Positions 1 through 7,806 of a stretch of 39,356 nt of DNA are shown here, piece after piece. Position 1 is the stretch's first letter, and the number at the start of each line of letters is the position of its first letter. The translations under genes were made by a program, and so were the position numbers. The stretch is from W11650 sp041844915 (GTDB lineage Bacteria; Bacillota; Clostridia; Lachnospirales; Vallitaleaceae): positions 1-39,356 of the forward strand of contig JBGZBY010000081.1 in assembly GCA_041844915.1 (NCBI GenBank), in the 5' to 3' direction. The notes below the pieces were generated by a model. That model was not told the DNA's origin and ran no database searches. It saw only the letters and a program-made list of their open reading frames with translations.

Positions 1-1
1 T

Positions 2-217
2 TACAGCGATAAGGAAGAACGATTAAAATATGAAGCGGCGTTTCGTTATGAATGCGACCGGGCAAGCCTGCTTGGGCAAGGGAGAGAAGAAGGTGAAGCA
101 CTCGGCCGTTATTCCGAAAAGCGCCAAAACGCACGAAATATGAAAGCCAAAGCATTGGATACTTCCCTGATTCAGGAAATCACCGGCCTTACCGCCGAGG
201 AAATTGCGGAGCTATAA
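2..217 (+). CDS. C-terminal end of an Rpn-family nuclease / putative transposase (partial)
   Basis: An open frame enters from the left edge and gives 71 residues before a TAA stop. It ends with an ARNMKAKALD segment, then a hydrophobic LIQEITGLTAEEIAEL tail. That ending is typical of the Rpn (recombination-promoting nuclease) / PD-(D/E)XK nuclease-transposase family, in which a short helical tail follows the nuclease domain. The catalytic domain lies outside the window, so activity cannot be judged. These genes are usually multicopy and linked to DNA mobility. The family call rests on the C-terminal tail only and is moderate. Confidence 0.6.
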   Translation, partial: YSDKEERLKYEAAFRYECDRASLLGQGREEGEALGRYSEKRQNARNMKAKALDTSLIQEITGLTAEEIAEL

Positions 218-455
218 TCAGGAATAAAAAAGCGTCGCTCTGAAATACTGTGGAGTAATGTTTTTTTATCTTTCTAAATCAGTTGCCGAGGAAAGCCTTA
301 CACCCGTTTGGGGAATACGGCAAATGTGAAGCTGTGGAGAAGATTAGAATGGAGATAAAAAGAATCGGTAGACAAAGTTATCATTCTTTGGCATGTCTTA
401 TGTCTAAAATAAAACCTAAATGTGGGATTATGATGGAGCTAGTCAATAGTTGTAA

Positions 456-787
456 GATATATCTGTCCTAGCTAAACTTGTTGGTTGGTATATAGAACAG
501 GAATCTGCTGTTAAGGGATGGATTTTATGCGCGGAATGTGCTGGCTATTCCTGCTTGAGGATAGAAGCTTTGGGCTATAACAATAACGGAGAATTTGTTG
601 CGGGGCAACCATTAGAATCTCTCTTGAGGGAAACAGAAGGTTATGCAATATACAAGGGATATCGCTCTCTAAAATTCGTTATCAGCTCAATAGATATGTT
701 GTGCCATGTGGGAAACCTATAAAGGACTTTGCAATCGAATTAAAACATCTGAAGGCAGATGGGAGAAAGGATTATGAGTTTTTTTGA
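456..787 (+). pseudogene. Possible frameshifted gene remnant of unknown origin
   Basis: One frame is open from 456 to a stop at 720-722 and includes the stretches GWYIEQESAVKGW and CAECAGYSCLRIEALG. A second frame, shifted by -1, is open from 587 to a stop at 785-787 and ends in KDFAIELKHLKADGRKDYEFF. Neither has a good start codon with a ribosome binding site, but both have protein-like composition. One frameshift would join them. I do not recognise the family, and chance open frames remain possible. Confidence 0.2.
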
Positions 788-901
788 ATCCTATAGTTTT
801 ATTCCAGCAGTTTCTATGCCTAATTGCTATGGACAAAATTTCCATGATATCATCATGATAAAGCAGTTAATGTAAAACTCTCAGCTTGTTGGCATATTTT
901 T

Positions 902-1096
902 GCCGGAAAAGGAATATGCCTGCTTTGCAGTCGCATTCCTTTTCTTTACGCGGTTTGGGTGTGAAGTTGTCGCCGTGTTTCCCACCGCCAGACCAAATGC
1001 TGCGCATTTGCCGCGCGTTCCGCGCTTTTTGTCCGGCGGTGAAGCGCCGGAAAAGGAATATGCCGGCTTTGCAGTCGCATTCCTTTTCCTTGCGCG
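902..1096. repeat. Pair of 51-bp direct repeats flanking a fold-back sequence
   Basis: Copies at 902-952 and 1046-1096 differ at only about three positions. Each is itself an imperfect palindrome: a GGAAAAGGAAT arm near its start faces an ATTCCTTTTC arm near its end. Between them lies a third inverted repeat, CACCGCC near 980 facing GGCGGTG near 1035, so the block could fold into nested hairpins. It sits just upstream of the murL-like gene. It looks like a small mobile or structural intergenic repeat of this genome. Confidence 0.7.
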
Positions 1097-1164
1097 CTTC
1101 ACGGTGTTTGGTGGGATATGTGGGCCGGCGGCGGGATATTGGTCAGTTAGGGAGGATATGGGAT

Positions 1165-2565
1165 ATGGATTTTATTAGCTTGCGTCAAAAATATAGTGAG
1201 CTTTGCTATGAGAGCTATGAGAGCAGATGGCTGCCAGAGGGGGTGGAGCTTTTGTTTCACTACCGACTGGCAGAGGTAAGCGGTGAGGATATTGTCTTTT
1301 CTCATCGTCTTTTCTATGAGCTTGTGGAAAAAGGGAAAAAGGCTAATTTTTCGCTCAGCGTAGAGCGGCAGAAAGCGTTGGACAGCTTTGTCTTTCAAAT
1401 CGGAATTGCGGAAAGCATCAGTTATTGGAAGCTGGCTTGTCCGGCTCGCTTGCGAATTGCTTGCGGAATTCTCTTGCCGGAAGAAATAAGCTTCTGGAAA
1501 AAGCTTTATTACCATGGGCTAGGCGAGTTTATTTATTTGAACGGGATTCATCGCTTAACACCGGCGATTACTGAGGAAAATTGGCTGGAGCTTGTCAGCG
1601 AAGGAGAGCGGAAGCCGTTGCTGACCGGCGGGATGTATGATGAAGGAGTTTTAATTCCGGTGGGCGGCGGGAAGGATTCGGTGGTTAGCTTAGAGGTTCT
1701 GCGGGCGGCAGGAAGGAGCAATTTGCCCTTTGTGATGAGCGCACCGCAGGCGGCATATGACTGCATTGCGATTGCCGGATATGACCGATATTTACAGGCA
1801 ACTCGGCAGCTGGATTCACAGCTTTTGGCACTAAATCAAAAGGGCTATTTAAACGGGCATGTGCCGTTTTCGGCAATACTGGCATTTGTTGCCGCTTTGG
1901 GAGCGGCGCTGACTGGCAAAAAATATATTGCCCTGTCCAACGAAAGCTCTGCCAACGAGCCGTCCGTGCCGGGAACAACCTTTAATCATCAGTATTCCAA
2001 GAGCTTGGAATTTGAAAAGGACTTTACCGCGTATTTTCAGGCAAGTGTCATGCCAGAAATGGAATATTTCAGTTTGCTGCGCCCTCTGTATGAAATTGAA
2101 ATAGCCAGAGCCTTTTCCGGCTATGAAGCATATCATCAGGTGTTTCGGAGCTGCAATCGAGGAAAAAAAACCAACGAATGGTGTGGCAGCTGCTCAAAAT
2201 GCTTATTTGTTTACATTATTTTAAGCCCTTATATCGAAAGGGAGAAGTTGAACCGGATTTTTGGCAGAGATTTGCTGGCGGATAATAGGCTTTTGTCAAT
2301 TTTTCGAGAGCTGCTGGGACTGGCAGAAACCAAGCCCTTTGAATGTGTTGGTACAATCTGGGAAGTCCGCTATGCGATGGAAGAAACGGTTCGCCGCTAT
2401 GGCTATGAAATCGGCAGAAGCGATACGCCGATGCTGGTTGAAGAATTTTTAAAAGCAAGTCTGCCGCAGGCGGTGCCAGCTAAGGGCTATGAAACAGGCG
2501 ACTGTCTGCCGGAAAGCTTTCGGAAATTGCTTTTTCAGGAGGTAGGAAAGCCGCTGAAGGAGTAA
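1165..2565 (+). CDS. murL: MurL-type UDP-MurNAc-L-Ala-L-Glu epimerase
   Basis: The 466-residue product resembles MurL, the ATP-dependent cytoplasmic enzyme that epimerises the terminal L-Glu of UDP-MurNAc-L-Ala-L-Glu to D-Glu, as described for Xanthomonas. Visible signatures are a PP-loop-like nucleotide motif GGGKDS (about residues 166-171), a NESSANE motif near residue 260 and a cysteine cluster WCGSCSKC near residue 340. The frame is open back to 886, but that upstream part is repeat DNA. The ATG at 1165 follows GGAGG (1151-1155) by nine bases and starts a natural N-terminus, so I chose it. A MurD2-like ligase gene and murJ lie about 3.5 kb and 5.2 kb downstream, supporting a wall-precursor role. 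I am confident of the family; activity is inferred. Confidence 0.8.
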   Translation: MDFISLRQKYSELCYESYESRWLPEGVELLFHYRLAEVSGEDIVFSHRLFYELVEKGKKANFSLSVERQKALDSFVFQIGIAESISYWKLACPARLRIACGILLPEEISFWKKLYYHGLGEFIYLNGIHRLTPAITEENWLELVSEGERKPLLTGGMYDEGVLIPVGGGKDSVVSLEVLRAAGRSNLPFVMSAPQAAYDCIAIAGYDRYLQATRQLDSQLLALNQKGYLNGHVPFSAILAFVAALGAALTGKKYIALSNESSANEPSVPGTTFNHQYSKSLEFEKDFTAYFQASVMPEMEYFSLLRPLYEIEIARAFSGYEAYHQVFRSCNRGKKTNEWCGSCSKCLFVYIILSPYIEREKLNRIFGRDLLADNRLLSIFRELLGLAETKPFECVGTIWEVRYAMEETVRRYGYEIGRSDTPMLVEEFLKASLPQAVPAKGYETGDCLPESFRKLLFQEVGKPLKE

Positions 2566-2772
2566 ATAAGACAGGCTTTTAAGTAGGAAGGATCAAAAGC
2601 GGGGCATAAATGAATGCAGGCAAGGATAAGCTTATATTGGAAGGCAAAGCTGCTACGGGAAAGAAAATCAGTGTCGGCAAACATAGTCGGAGCTGGTAAG
2701 AACAAGCCGGCAGGAAAGCAAAGCCGGAACAGGCAGAAAAAGCAGCTGCAAGCTCCAGAAAATTTTCCGAGC

Positions 2773-2922
2773 GACAGCGTAGGTCTGCTCAATGTAAGCA
2801 AGCGAATCGCATTACTGTACGGCGAAAGCTGGAATATGAAAATTTTCAGCAAAAAGGGAAAGGGAACCTTTTTAAAAATTGAAATCTTACTAAAAGAAGA
2901 AAAAGAAGGAAGCAATGAATAG
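2773..2922 (+). pseudogene. Remnant of a sensor histidine kinase ATPase domain
   Basis: The last 49 codons of an open frame read VGLLNVSKRIALLYG followed by FSKKGKGTFLKIEILL. This matches the end of the HATPase_c domain of LytS/YesM-type histidine kinases: the G-L-x-N-V-x-x-R-L-x-L-x-Y-G segment, then the G2-like GKGT strand. The region in front of it (2614-2772) is purine-rich filler with no kinase-like sequence, and no response regulator is present. I read this as a decayed kinase gene. A fusion or truncated functional ATPase module is unlikely at this length. Confidence 0.55.
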
Positions 2923-2937
2923 AAGGTCTTATTAAGA

Positions 2938-2978
2938 CAAGTGGCTTTGGCGCGGCTGGGGAGCGCCGAAGCCACTTG
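2938..2978. terminator. Long hairpin between the kinase remnant and hxlR, probable bidirectional terminator
   Basis: A 16-bp stem with one mismatch pairs 2938-2953 (CAAGTGGCTTTGGCGC) with 2963-2978, with a nine-base loop. The flanks are AT-rich rather than true T runs. It lies between + strand coding remnants and the 3' end of the - strand hxlR gene, where a shared terminator is expected. Confidence 0.6.
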
Positions 2979-3031
2979 ATTTATAGGGCTTGATTTTTAT
3001 GCCGAAAAAACAAAAATCCTTAAGGCCCCTA

Positions 3032-3352
3032 TTATCCCTGCTTTTGCTTATACTCGGTTCCCCATTTGACCATAGCGTCCAAAACCGGCTTTAAGCTGTA
3101 GCCAGTTTCCGTCAAGGTATATTCCACACGGGGCGGAACCTCAGGAAATATTTTTCGGGTGAGAAGTCCGCTGTCTTCCATGGAACGCAGATTGGCGGTC
3201 AGAACCTTTTGCGAGATGCCGCCGATCGAGCGCTTAAGCTCGCCAAAGCGCTTTGTGCCATCCAATAAATCACGGAGAATCAAAACCTTCCAGCGCTCGC
3301 TGATCAGCATTAGAGTTGTTTCCACCGGACAAGCCGGTAATTTTTTTTCCAT
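3032..3352 (-). CDS. HxlR-family winged-helix transcriptional regulator
   Basis: The 106-residue product has the compact HxlR layout: N-terminal CPVETTLMLISERWKVLILRDLL, the HTH segment RFGELKRSIGGISQKVLTANLR, and the wing EVPPRVEYTLTETG. Cys8 sits where many HxlR/YodB/HypR proteins carry a redox- or electrophile-sensing cysteine. The start at 3352 is chosen because GGAGG (complement of 3358-3362) precedes that ATG; an in-frame start at 3373 is less well placed. The gene is divergent from the macrodomain/sirtuin pair, and a perfect dyad lies just upstream. Its ligand and targets cannot be told from sequence. Confidence 0.9.
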   Translation of the reverse strand: MEKKLPACPVETTLMLISERWKVLILRDLLDGTKRFGELKRSIGGISQKVLTANLRSMEDSGLLTRKIFPEVPPRVEYTLTETGYSLKPVLDAMVKWGTEYKQKQG

Positions 3353-3386
3353 AAAAACCTCCGTTTTTAGCAATTGTTTCCTTTAG

Positions 3387-3418
3387 GTAACTATAGCACA
3401 ATAAAGTGCTTACTTTAC
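3387..3418. promoter_or_regulatory. Perfect dyad operator candidate upstream of hxlR
   Basis: The 32-bp block reads GTAA-N4-AGCAC-N6-GTGCT-N4-TTAC with all nine arm positions complementary. It sits 34 bases upstream of the hxlR start, overlapping the likely promoter. HxlR proteins bind dyads as dimers and often autoregulate, so this is the natural operator. Whether it also governs the + strand genes starting at 3802 is unknown. Confidence 0.6.
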
Positions 3419-3801
3419 AAATAGATGGTATGGATGTATTATAAGCCTGTAACCGGAAAAAAGCAAGACTTAGTTAACGAAAAGCTGGAAAATCGTAAAT
3501 CCATTCCCTTTTATTCATAAAACAGAACGAGGGAATATTAAGACAAGGAGCGGCAGAGGATTTCCGCTGTCGCGGAGGGCTAAGATATAAGAGCCAAGGC
3601 GATTTGATCGAAGTGCTGGAGATTATGTTTTTTTACAGAACAAGAAGATGTCCATTCCTTTTGCCTGTCGGCTTGGAGCAAAAGGAGGACTGGCTGTGAT
3701 ATTTTATAAACAGAAGGAAGAAGGTCAGACAAGTGAAAGCCGGACTGTCTTGGAAAATGCAGATGAAAAAGCCGGAGGTCAAGCGCAGAAGGGAGAAGCA
3801 T
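3419..3801. other. Upstream region of the macrodomain gene
   Basis: A 383-base gap between the hxlR operator and the macrodomain start. A frame runs through it into the macrodomain gene from 3733, but the family-like protein starts at 3802. I see no RNA gene, and no convincing sigma-A promoter stands out. Confidence 0.4.
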
Positions 3802-4578
3802 ATGACGCAGCAAGAAAGGCTGGACTATCTTATCAGCTATTTAAAGAAGGAAAACGAGGACTTGAAAAAAATAGAAATACCGAAGGCGGAAGCGGATCGG
3901 AAAAGCCTGCTGCGCTCCTTAATGAACATTCGTCCGCCCAAAGCCATAGAAGGAGATTTTCTAGCGATTCAGGACGCCTATTTGCAGGAGGAGCAAAAGA
4001 AAAAAAGTTTGATTTCTCTCGCGGATATTGCCCCGATACAGCAGGGACTTTACTTATGGCAGGGAGATATTACGGAGCTGAGGCTGGATGGGATTGTCAA
4101 CGCTGCCAATAGTGCTTTGTTGGGCTGCTTTGTGCCCTGCCACGGCTGCATTGACAACGCCATCCATTCTGCGGCAGGGGTTCAGCTCCGTCTGGAATGC
4201 GCACACCTCATGGCAGAGCAAAAATCAGCGGAGCCTGCCGGAAAAGCCAAAATAACCAAGGCATATAATCTGCCGTGCCGCTATATCCTGCATACGGTGG
4301 GGCCTATTATTTATAATGAGCCGACAGAGGCGGACTGCGATCTGCTGGCGAGCTGCTATCGTTCCTGTTTGGAGCTGGCGGAGGCATATCATTTAAAAAG
4401 CCTTGCGTTTTGCTGTATTTCCACAGGGGAATTTCATTTTCCAAATGACCGGGCGGCGGAGATTGCCGTTCAGACGGTAAAGGATTATCGGAGAAAAACG
4501 CAGAGCAAATTGGAGGTTGTTTTTAATGTTTTCAAGGATAAGGACTACGAAATATATCAGCAGCTGCTCATGGGCTGA
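3802..4578 (+). CDS. Zinc-containing macrodomain ADP-ribosyl hydrolase (SirTM partner)
   Basis: A 258-residue macrodomain protein predicted to remove ADP-ribose from proteins in the cytoplasm. Residues 1-80 form the helical extension typical of bacterial Zn-macrodomains; the fold follows with the NAAN adenine-ribose motif at 100-103. The diagnostic segment GCFVPCHGCIDNAIHSAAG holds Cys109, Cys113, His114 and Cys116, of which a subset forms the catalytic zinc site in streptococcal and staphylococcal Zn-macrodomains. The ATG at 3802 has GGGAG six bases upstream; the alternative at 3733 adds a basic extension that looks untranslated. The sirtuin gene starts 39 bases after this stop, matching the known pairing of writer and eraser. 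The usual GcvH-L and LplA2 partners are not next to it here. Confidence 0.88.
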   Translation: MTQQERLDYLISYLKKENEDLKKIEIPKAEADRKSLLRSLMNIRPPKAIEGDFLAIQDAYLQEEQKKKSLISLADIAPIQQGLYLWQGDITELRLDGIVNAANSALLGCFVPCHGCIDNAIHSAAGVQLRLECAHLMAEQKSAEPAGKAKITKAYNLPCRYILHTVGPIIYNEPTEADCDLLASCYRSCLELAEAYHLKSLAFCCISTGEFHFPNDRAAEIAVQTVKDYRRKTQSKLEVVFNVFKDKDYEIYQQLLMG

Positions 4579-4617
4579 GTGGCTTTTGGAAATAAATGGA
4601 GAAGGGAGGCGGGCATA

Positions 4618-5529
4618 ATGCTTGGTCAGAAAATTTTAAAAACAGAAGCAGCGATTCGTGGCATTGACAAACTGCGGGAAGCGCTGGATAGCGCGGACGC
4701 CGTAATAATCGGCGCCGGAGCTGGACTTTCCACTGCTGCTGGCTTTGATTATAGCGGAGAACGGTTTGATAGGTATTTTCGAGATTTTGCCGCTAAATAT
4801 CATTTTATGGACATGTATTCCGGAGGGTTTTATCCCTATTCTAGCTTAGAAGAACATTGGGCTTACTGGAGCCGCTATATCTATATCAATCGCTATATGG
4901 ATGCGCCAGAGCCGGTTTACCATAAGCTGTATGATTTGGTTAAGGAGAAGGATTATTTTGTGCTGACCACGAATGTGGACCATTGCTTTCAGAAGGCAGG
5001 CTTTGATAAACAGCGTTTATTCTATACGCAGGGAGATTATGGCTTATTTCAATGCAGCAGGCCATGCCATCAAAGGACCTATGATAATGAGGCGATTATT
5101 CGGGAAATGGTGAAAGCGCAGGGCTATGGATTTGGAGCGGATGGAGCGCTGCTTCCGCCCCAAGGAGCAGCTCCGGAAATGACGGTGCCGTCGGAGCTGA
5201 TACCGTATTGCCCGAAATGCGGAGAGCCCATGAGCATGAATCTTCGGGCGGATGCTACCTTTGTAGAGAACGAGGGCTGGAGTCGTGCTGCGCAGCGATA
5301 TGCCGAATTTCTTCGAAAGTGCCAAGGCAGTAGGGTGCTGTTTTTAGAAGCAGCTGTCGGCTATAACACACCGGCAATCATTAAATATAGCTTCTGGCGC
5401 ATGACGCATGAGTGGGAAAACGCGATGTATGTTTGCCTGAACCATGGAGAAGCATATGCTCCAGAGGAAATTAAAAATAAGTCAATCTGCATCAACGACG
5501 ATATCGCTGCCATTTTAAATCAGCTTTAA
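4618..5529 (+). CDS. SirTM (class M sirtuin), protein ADP-ribosyltransferase
   Basis: The 303-residue product is a Sir2-fold NAD-dependent enzyme of the microbial SirTM class, which mono-ADP-ribosylates proteins rather than deacylating them. Visible motifs are GAGAGLST (32-39) for NAD binding, TTNVDH (117-122), and four zinc cysteines at about 146, 150, 198 and 201. The position of the catalytic His of deacylase sirtuins (usual motif HG) reads TQGDYG, so it is Gln138, a SirTM hallmark. The start at 4618 follows GGGAGG by eight bases; a GTG at 4579 directly after the macrodomain stop is the alternative. In other bacteria the target is a lipoylated GcvH-like protein under oxidative stress; no such gene is in the window, so the substrate is open. 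Confidence 0.88.
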   Translation: MLGQKILKTEAAIRGIDKLREALDSADAVIIGAGAGLSTAAGFDYSGERFDRYFRDFAAKYHFMDMYSGGFYPYSSLEEHWAYWSRYIYINRYMDAPEPVYHKLYDLVKEKDYFVLTTNVDHCFQKAGFDKQRLFYTQGDYGLFQCSRPCHQRTYDNEAIIREMVKAQGYGFGADGALLPPQGAAPEMTVPSELIPYCPKCGEPMSMNLRADATFVENEGWSRAAQRYAEFLRKCQGSRVLFLEAAVGYNTPAIIKYSFWRMTHEWENAMYVCLNHGEAYAPEEIKNKSICINDDIAAILNQL

Positions 5530-5555
5530 ACAAGCTTATACTTTTCTTATTCTTA

Positions 5556-5584
5556 AAACTTTCGGTTTATCTGGAAGTTTTTTT
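5556..5584 (+). terminator. Probable terminator of the macrodomain-sirtuin operon
   Basis: An AT-rich stem pairs AAACTTTC (5556-5563) with GGAAGTTT (5573-5580) with one mismatch, and runs straight into further T residues. It lies 27 bases after the sirtuin stop. The stem is weak, but place and orientation fit. Confidence 0.5.
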
Positions 5585-5649
5585 GTAAAATTCCCCTTTT
5601 TTCCATGTCAGCAGACTGAAAAGCGCCGAATTTACAGGCATTTTCAAGG

Positions 5650-5679
5650 TTGCTATTCCTGCCCTGTTTGTGGTATAAT
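5650..5679 (+). promoter_or_regulatory. Sigma-A promoter candidate for the murD2-murJ unit
   Basis: A TATAAT -10 box at 5674-5679 is preceded by an extended TG and, 18 bases upstream, by TTGCTA at 5650-5655. Transcription from here would give a leader of roughly 360 bases containing the direct repeats at 5706-5999. Confidence 0.55.
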
Positions 5680-5705
5680 ATGCGCATTAAAAGCGTGAGG
5701 GCAGC

Positions 5706-5999
5706 CTGCCGGACCGAAGAAAGCCTGCGCTACTCGTTTTCAGAGGAACAGGCAGAGGCGGCAGGGGATAAAAGCGCGGAAAAAACGCAAAAGCAAGGCG
5801 ACAGGGCGAAGCCTTTGGTCTGCCGGACCAAAGAAAGCCTGCGCTACTCGTTTTCAGAGGAACAGGCCGAGGCGGGCAGGCAATAAAAGCGCGGAAAAAA
5901 CGCAAAAGCAAGGCAACAGGGCAAAGAGTTTGGTTGCTGAACCGAAAAAAGCCAGCAGCGCTCATTTCCAGAGGAACAGGATAAAAGCGGACAGGGAAA
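5706..5999. repeat. Two and a half tandem repeats of about 115 bp before murD2
   Basis: Units start at 5706, 5820 and 5937, each beginning CTGCCGGACC or a variant, continuing through CGCTACTCGTTTTCAGAGG and a purine-rich tail with GCGGAAAAAACGCAAAAGC. The first two are nearly identical over about 110 bases; the third is degenerate and short. The junction at 5813-5833 is a palindrome with 8-bp arms (CTTTGGTC / GACCAAAG). A 78-codon frame through the units (5650-5886) reads the repeated peptide SLRYSFSEEQAEA, but start and ribosome binding site are poor. I treat it as repeat DNA in the leader. Confidence 0.8.
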
Positions 6000-6049
6000 A
6001 ATTTAAAGCAGAGCAAGCATTAGGGAAGAAATAAAAGCAGGAGAGTAAG

Positions 6050-7660
6050 ATGCCGGATTATCAGGAATTGTTTAGGGAAAGACTAAAACAGCGTTACGAA
6101 AACAAAAAAATATTGATTTTAGGCTTTGGCCGAGAGGGTAAAACCAGCTATCATTTTTTGCGAAGGCTTTTGCCGAATCAGCATTTTTGGCTGATGGATG
6201 AAGCGGCGATTGACCGGCAGGAAGGGATTTTCTGGCTGGAGGAAAAGCAGGGCTTTGATGAAAATATCAGCTGTTTGACTGGCGGGCAATATTTGCAGGG
6301 GCTGGAAGAATACGATTTGATTTTCAAAACGCCGGGATTGCCGGGCTATTTGCTTAAAGAAATGGATCCGCAAAAAATCACCTCGCAAACCAATGAATTT
6401 GTGGCGCAGATAGGAGAAAGAGTGATTGGAATTACCGGCACAAAGGGAAAAAGCACGACGTCCTCGTTGATTTATGAAGGCCTAAAGGCCTTGGGGCAGG
6501 ATACTTTGCTGGTCGGCAATATTGGGAAGCCGGCATTGGAGCTGCTGCTGGAGGATGCGCCGGAACGGCTTTACGTCTATGAAATGTCCTCTCATCAAAC
6601 CCAGTTTTTGCGCTTTGCGCCGAGAATTGGCATTATATTGAATTTATTTGAGGAGCATTTGGATAATTATACAGACTATGAAGAATATATTCAGGCAAAG
6701 CTGAATCTTGCCCGATATGACCGAGAGAATACTCTGTTTTTGTATGGCTGCGATAATGCAAAGCTTAAAGAATATGCTTCCGTCTGGCAGAGCCGTCGCC
6801 ATCAAGCTTTTGGAATGCAGGAAAACAACAGCTTTGGGGATGAGGGTGTTTTCATACGGGATGAGCAAATCGTTCTGCGTTTTTCGCCGCATACGGATGC
6901 AGTCCCGACAAGCGTTCAAGGTCAGACAGCGGACAGGAGCTTGGGCGCCAAGCTGTGCAGTGAGCGCCTAAGGGAGTCTTTTTCCGGACAAGAGAAAAAA
7001 GAGCCGGTGCAAGGCGGTGATGTAAAAGACGGAGCAGTTGCAGGCGAGCAGCGGTTGGGAGGCGTGGACTTTCCCAGAAGGCTTTTAGGCCGGCATAATT
7101 TGGGAAATGCTTTGGCGGTTTTTTTGGTTGTACGGGAGCTTATGGGGCTGGACGAACACAAGGCGGAAATTATTTTTCGGGCGATTGGTGAATTTGCGGG
7201 ATTGGAGCATCGCTTGGAATATGTCGGCAGCTTTGCCGGCAGGGATTTTTACAATGATTCGATTTCGACGATCCCGGCGGCTGCGCTGGAGGCGATTCGC
7301 AGTATCCCGAGGCTGCAAACGCTGATCATCGGCGGATATGACCGGGGAATTTCCTATGAGGGCTTTACGGAGGCATTAAATTGTCAGACGGAGCTAAAAT
7401 TGATTTGCCTGCCGCATACGGGGCATAAAATTTTTGACGAGCTGCGGCATACCGGAAAATACAAGGCAAGGGATATGAAGGAAGCGGTGGAGCTGGCGTT
7501 TGCCGTGACAGAGAAAGGCTTTGCCTGCGCACTTTCTCCGGCGGCTGCCAGCTATACCTTTTACCGAAATTTTGAGGAAAGAGGCAGGGATTTTAAGGAG
7601 CAGATAAGGCTATGCGCGGAGCTGGAGCGTCGAAAATATCGGCCGGAGCAGGAGAGCTAA
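6050..7660 (+). CDS. murD2: MurD-family UDP-MurNAc-L-Ala glutamate ligase, MurD2-like
   Basis: A 536-residue Mur ligase that adds glutamate to UDP-MurNAc-L-alanine with ATP in the cytoplasm. The Rossmann-like N-terminal domain (GFGREGKTS, 25-33) is followed by the ATP motif GITGTKGKST (127-136), EMSSHQ (178-183), EEHLDNY, GRHNLGN (347-353) and NDSISTIP (402-409). Classical MurD usually shows ELSSFQ and NDSKATN; EMSSHQ and NDSISTIP are, to my knowledge, features of the L-Glu-specific MurD2 group that works with MurL. It is about 100 residues longer than E. coli MurD, partly because of a low-complexity insertion at about 281-341. The start has AGGAGAG just upstream. murJ follows after 146 bases. 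Specificity for L-Glu is inferred from motifs and the nearby murL. Confidence 0.82.
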   Translation: MPDYQELFRERLKQRYENKKILILGFGREGKTSYHFLRRLLPNQHFWLMDEAAIDRQEGIFWLEEKQGFDENISCLTGGQYLQGLEEYDLIFKTPGLPGYLLKEMDPQKITSQTNEFVAQIGERVIGITGTKGKSTTSSLIYEGLKALGQDTLLVGNIGKPALELLLEDAPERLYVYEMSSHQTQFLRFAPRIGIILNLFEEHLDNYTDYEEYIQAKLNLARYDRENTLFLYGCDNAKLKEYASVWQSRRHQAFGMQENNSFGDEGVFIRDEQIVLRFSPHTDAVPTSVQGQTADRSLGAKLCSERLRESFSGQEKKEPVQGGDVKDGAVAGEQRLGGVDFPRRLLGRHNLGNALAVFLVVRELMGLDEHKAEIIFRAIGEFAGLEHRLEYVGSFAGRDFYNDSISTIPAAALEAIRSIPRLQTLIIGGYDRGISYEGFTEALNCQTELKLICLPHTGHKIFDELRHTGKYKARDMKEAVELAFAVTEKGFACALSPAAASYTFYRNFEERGRDFKEQIRLCAELERRKYRPEQES

Positions 7661-7806
7661 GCCTTTATTGCCGGTCGGCGCCATACGCCTTAAAAAATGC
7701 AGAAAAAAGCAAGGCTTGGCCTTGTGTAATAAAAAGGCGAAGGCTTATTTGAGAGCAGACCGGAGAAGCGCTTGCCGGCGAAAGTCCGCAGTGGAGGAGC
7801 AAGAAG

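Larger units (their letters stand above)
218..1164. other. Gene-poor stretch with decayed coding remnants and a repeat pair
   Basis: No intact gene is supported here. A TTG-initiated 62-codon frame at 283-471 has no convincing ribosome binding site or recognisable product. Bases 456-787 hold two overlapping open frames that may be a frameshifted remnant. Bases 902-1096 hold a duplicated palindromic repeat. Together with the Rpn-type gene at the left edge this looks like a decayed accessory junction. Confidence 0.5.

Noticed and set aside
283..471. 62-codon + strand frame
   Set aside because: TTG start without a good ribosome site, no recognised domain, and it overlaps another open frame in a decayed stretch.
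886..1164. N-terminal extension of murL and alternative frames there
   Set aside because: The sequence is a repeat block with fold-back structure; the ATG at 1165 with GGAGG gives the expected protein.
3648..4112. 154-codon frame overlapping the macrodomain gene
   Set aside because: Different frame from the recognised macrodomain, low complexity, no family.
5650..5886. 78-codon frame across the tandem repeats with repeated SLRYSFSEEQAEA peptide
   Set aside because: Weak start and no ribosome site; the repeated peptide follows from repeated DNA and the block lies in the probable leader of murD2.
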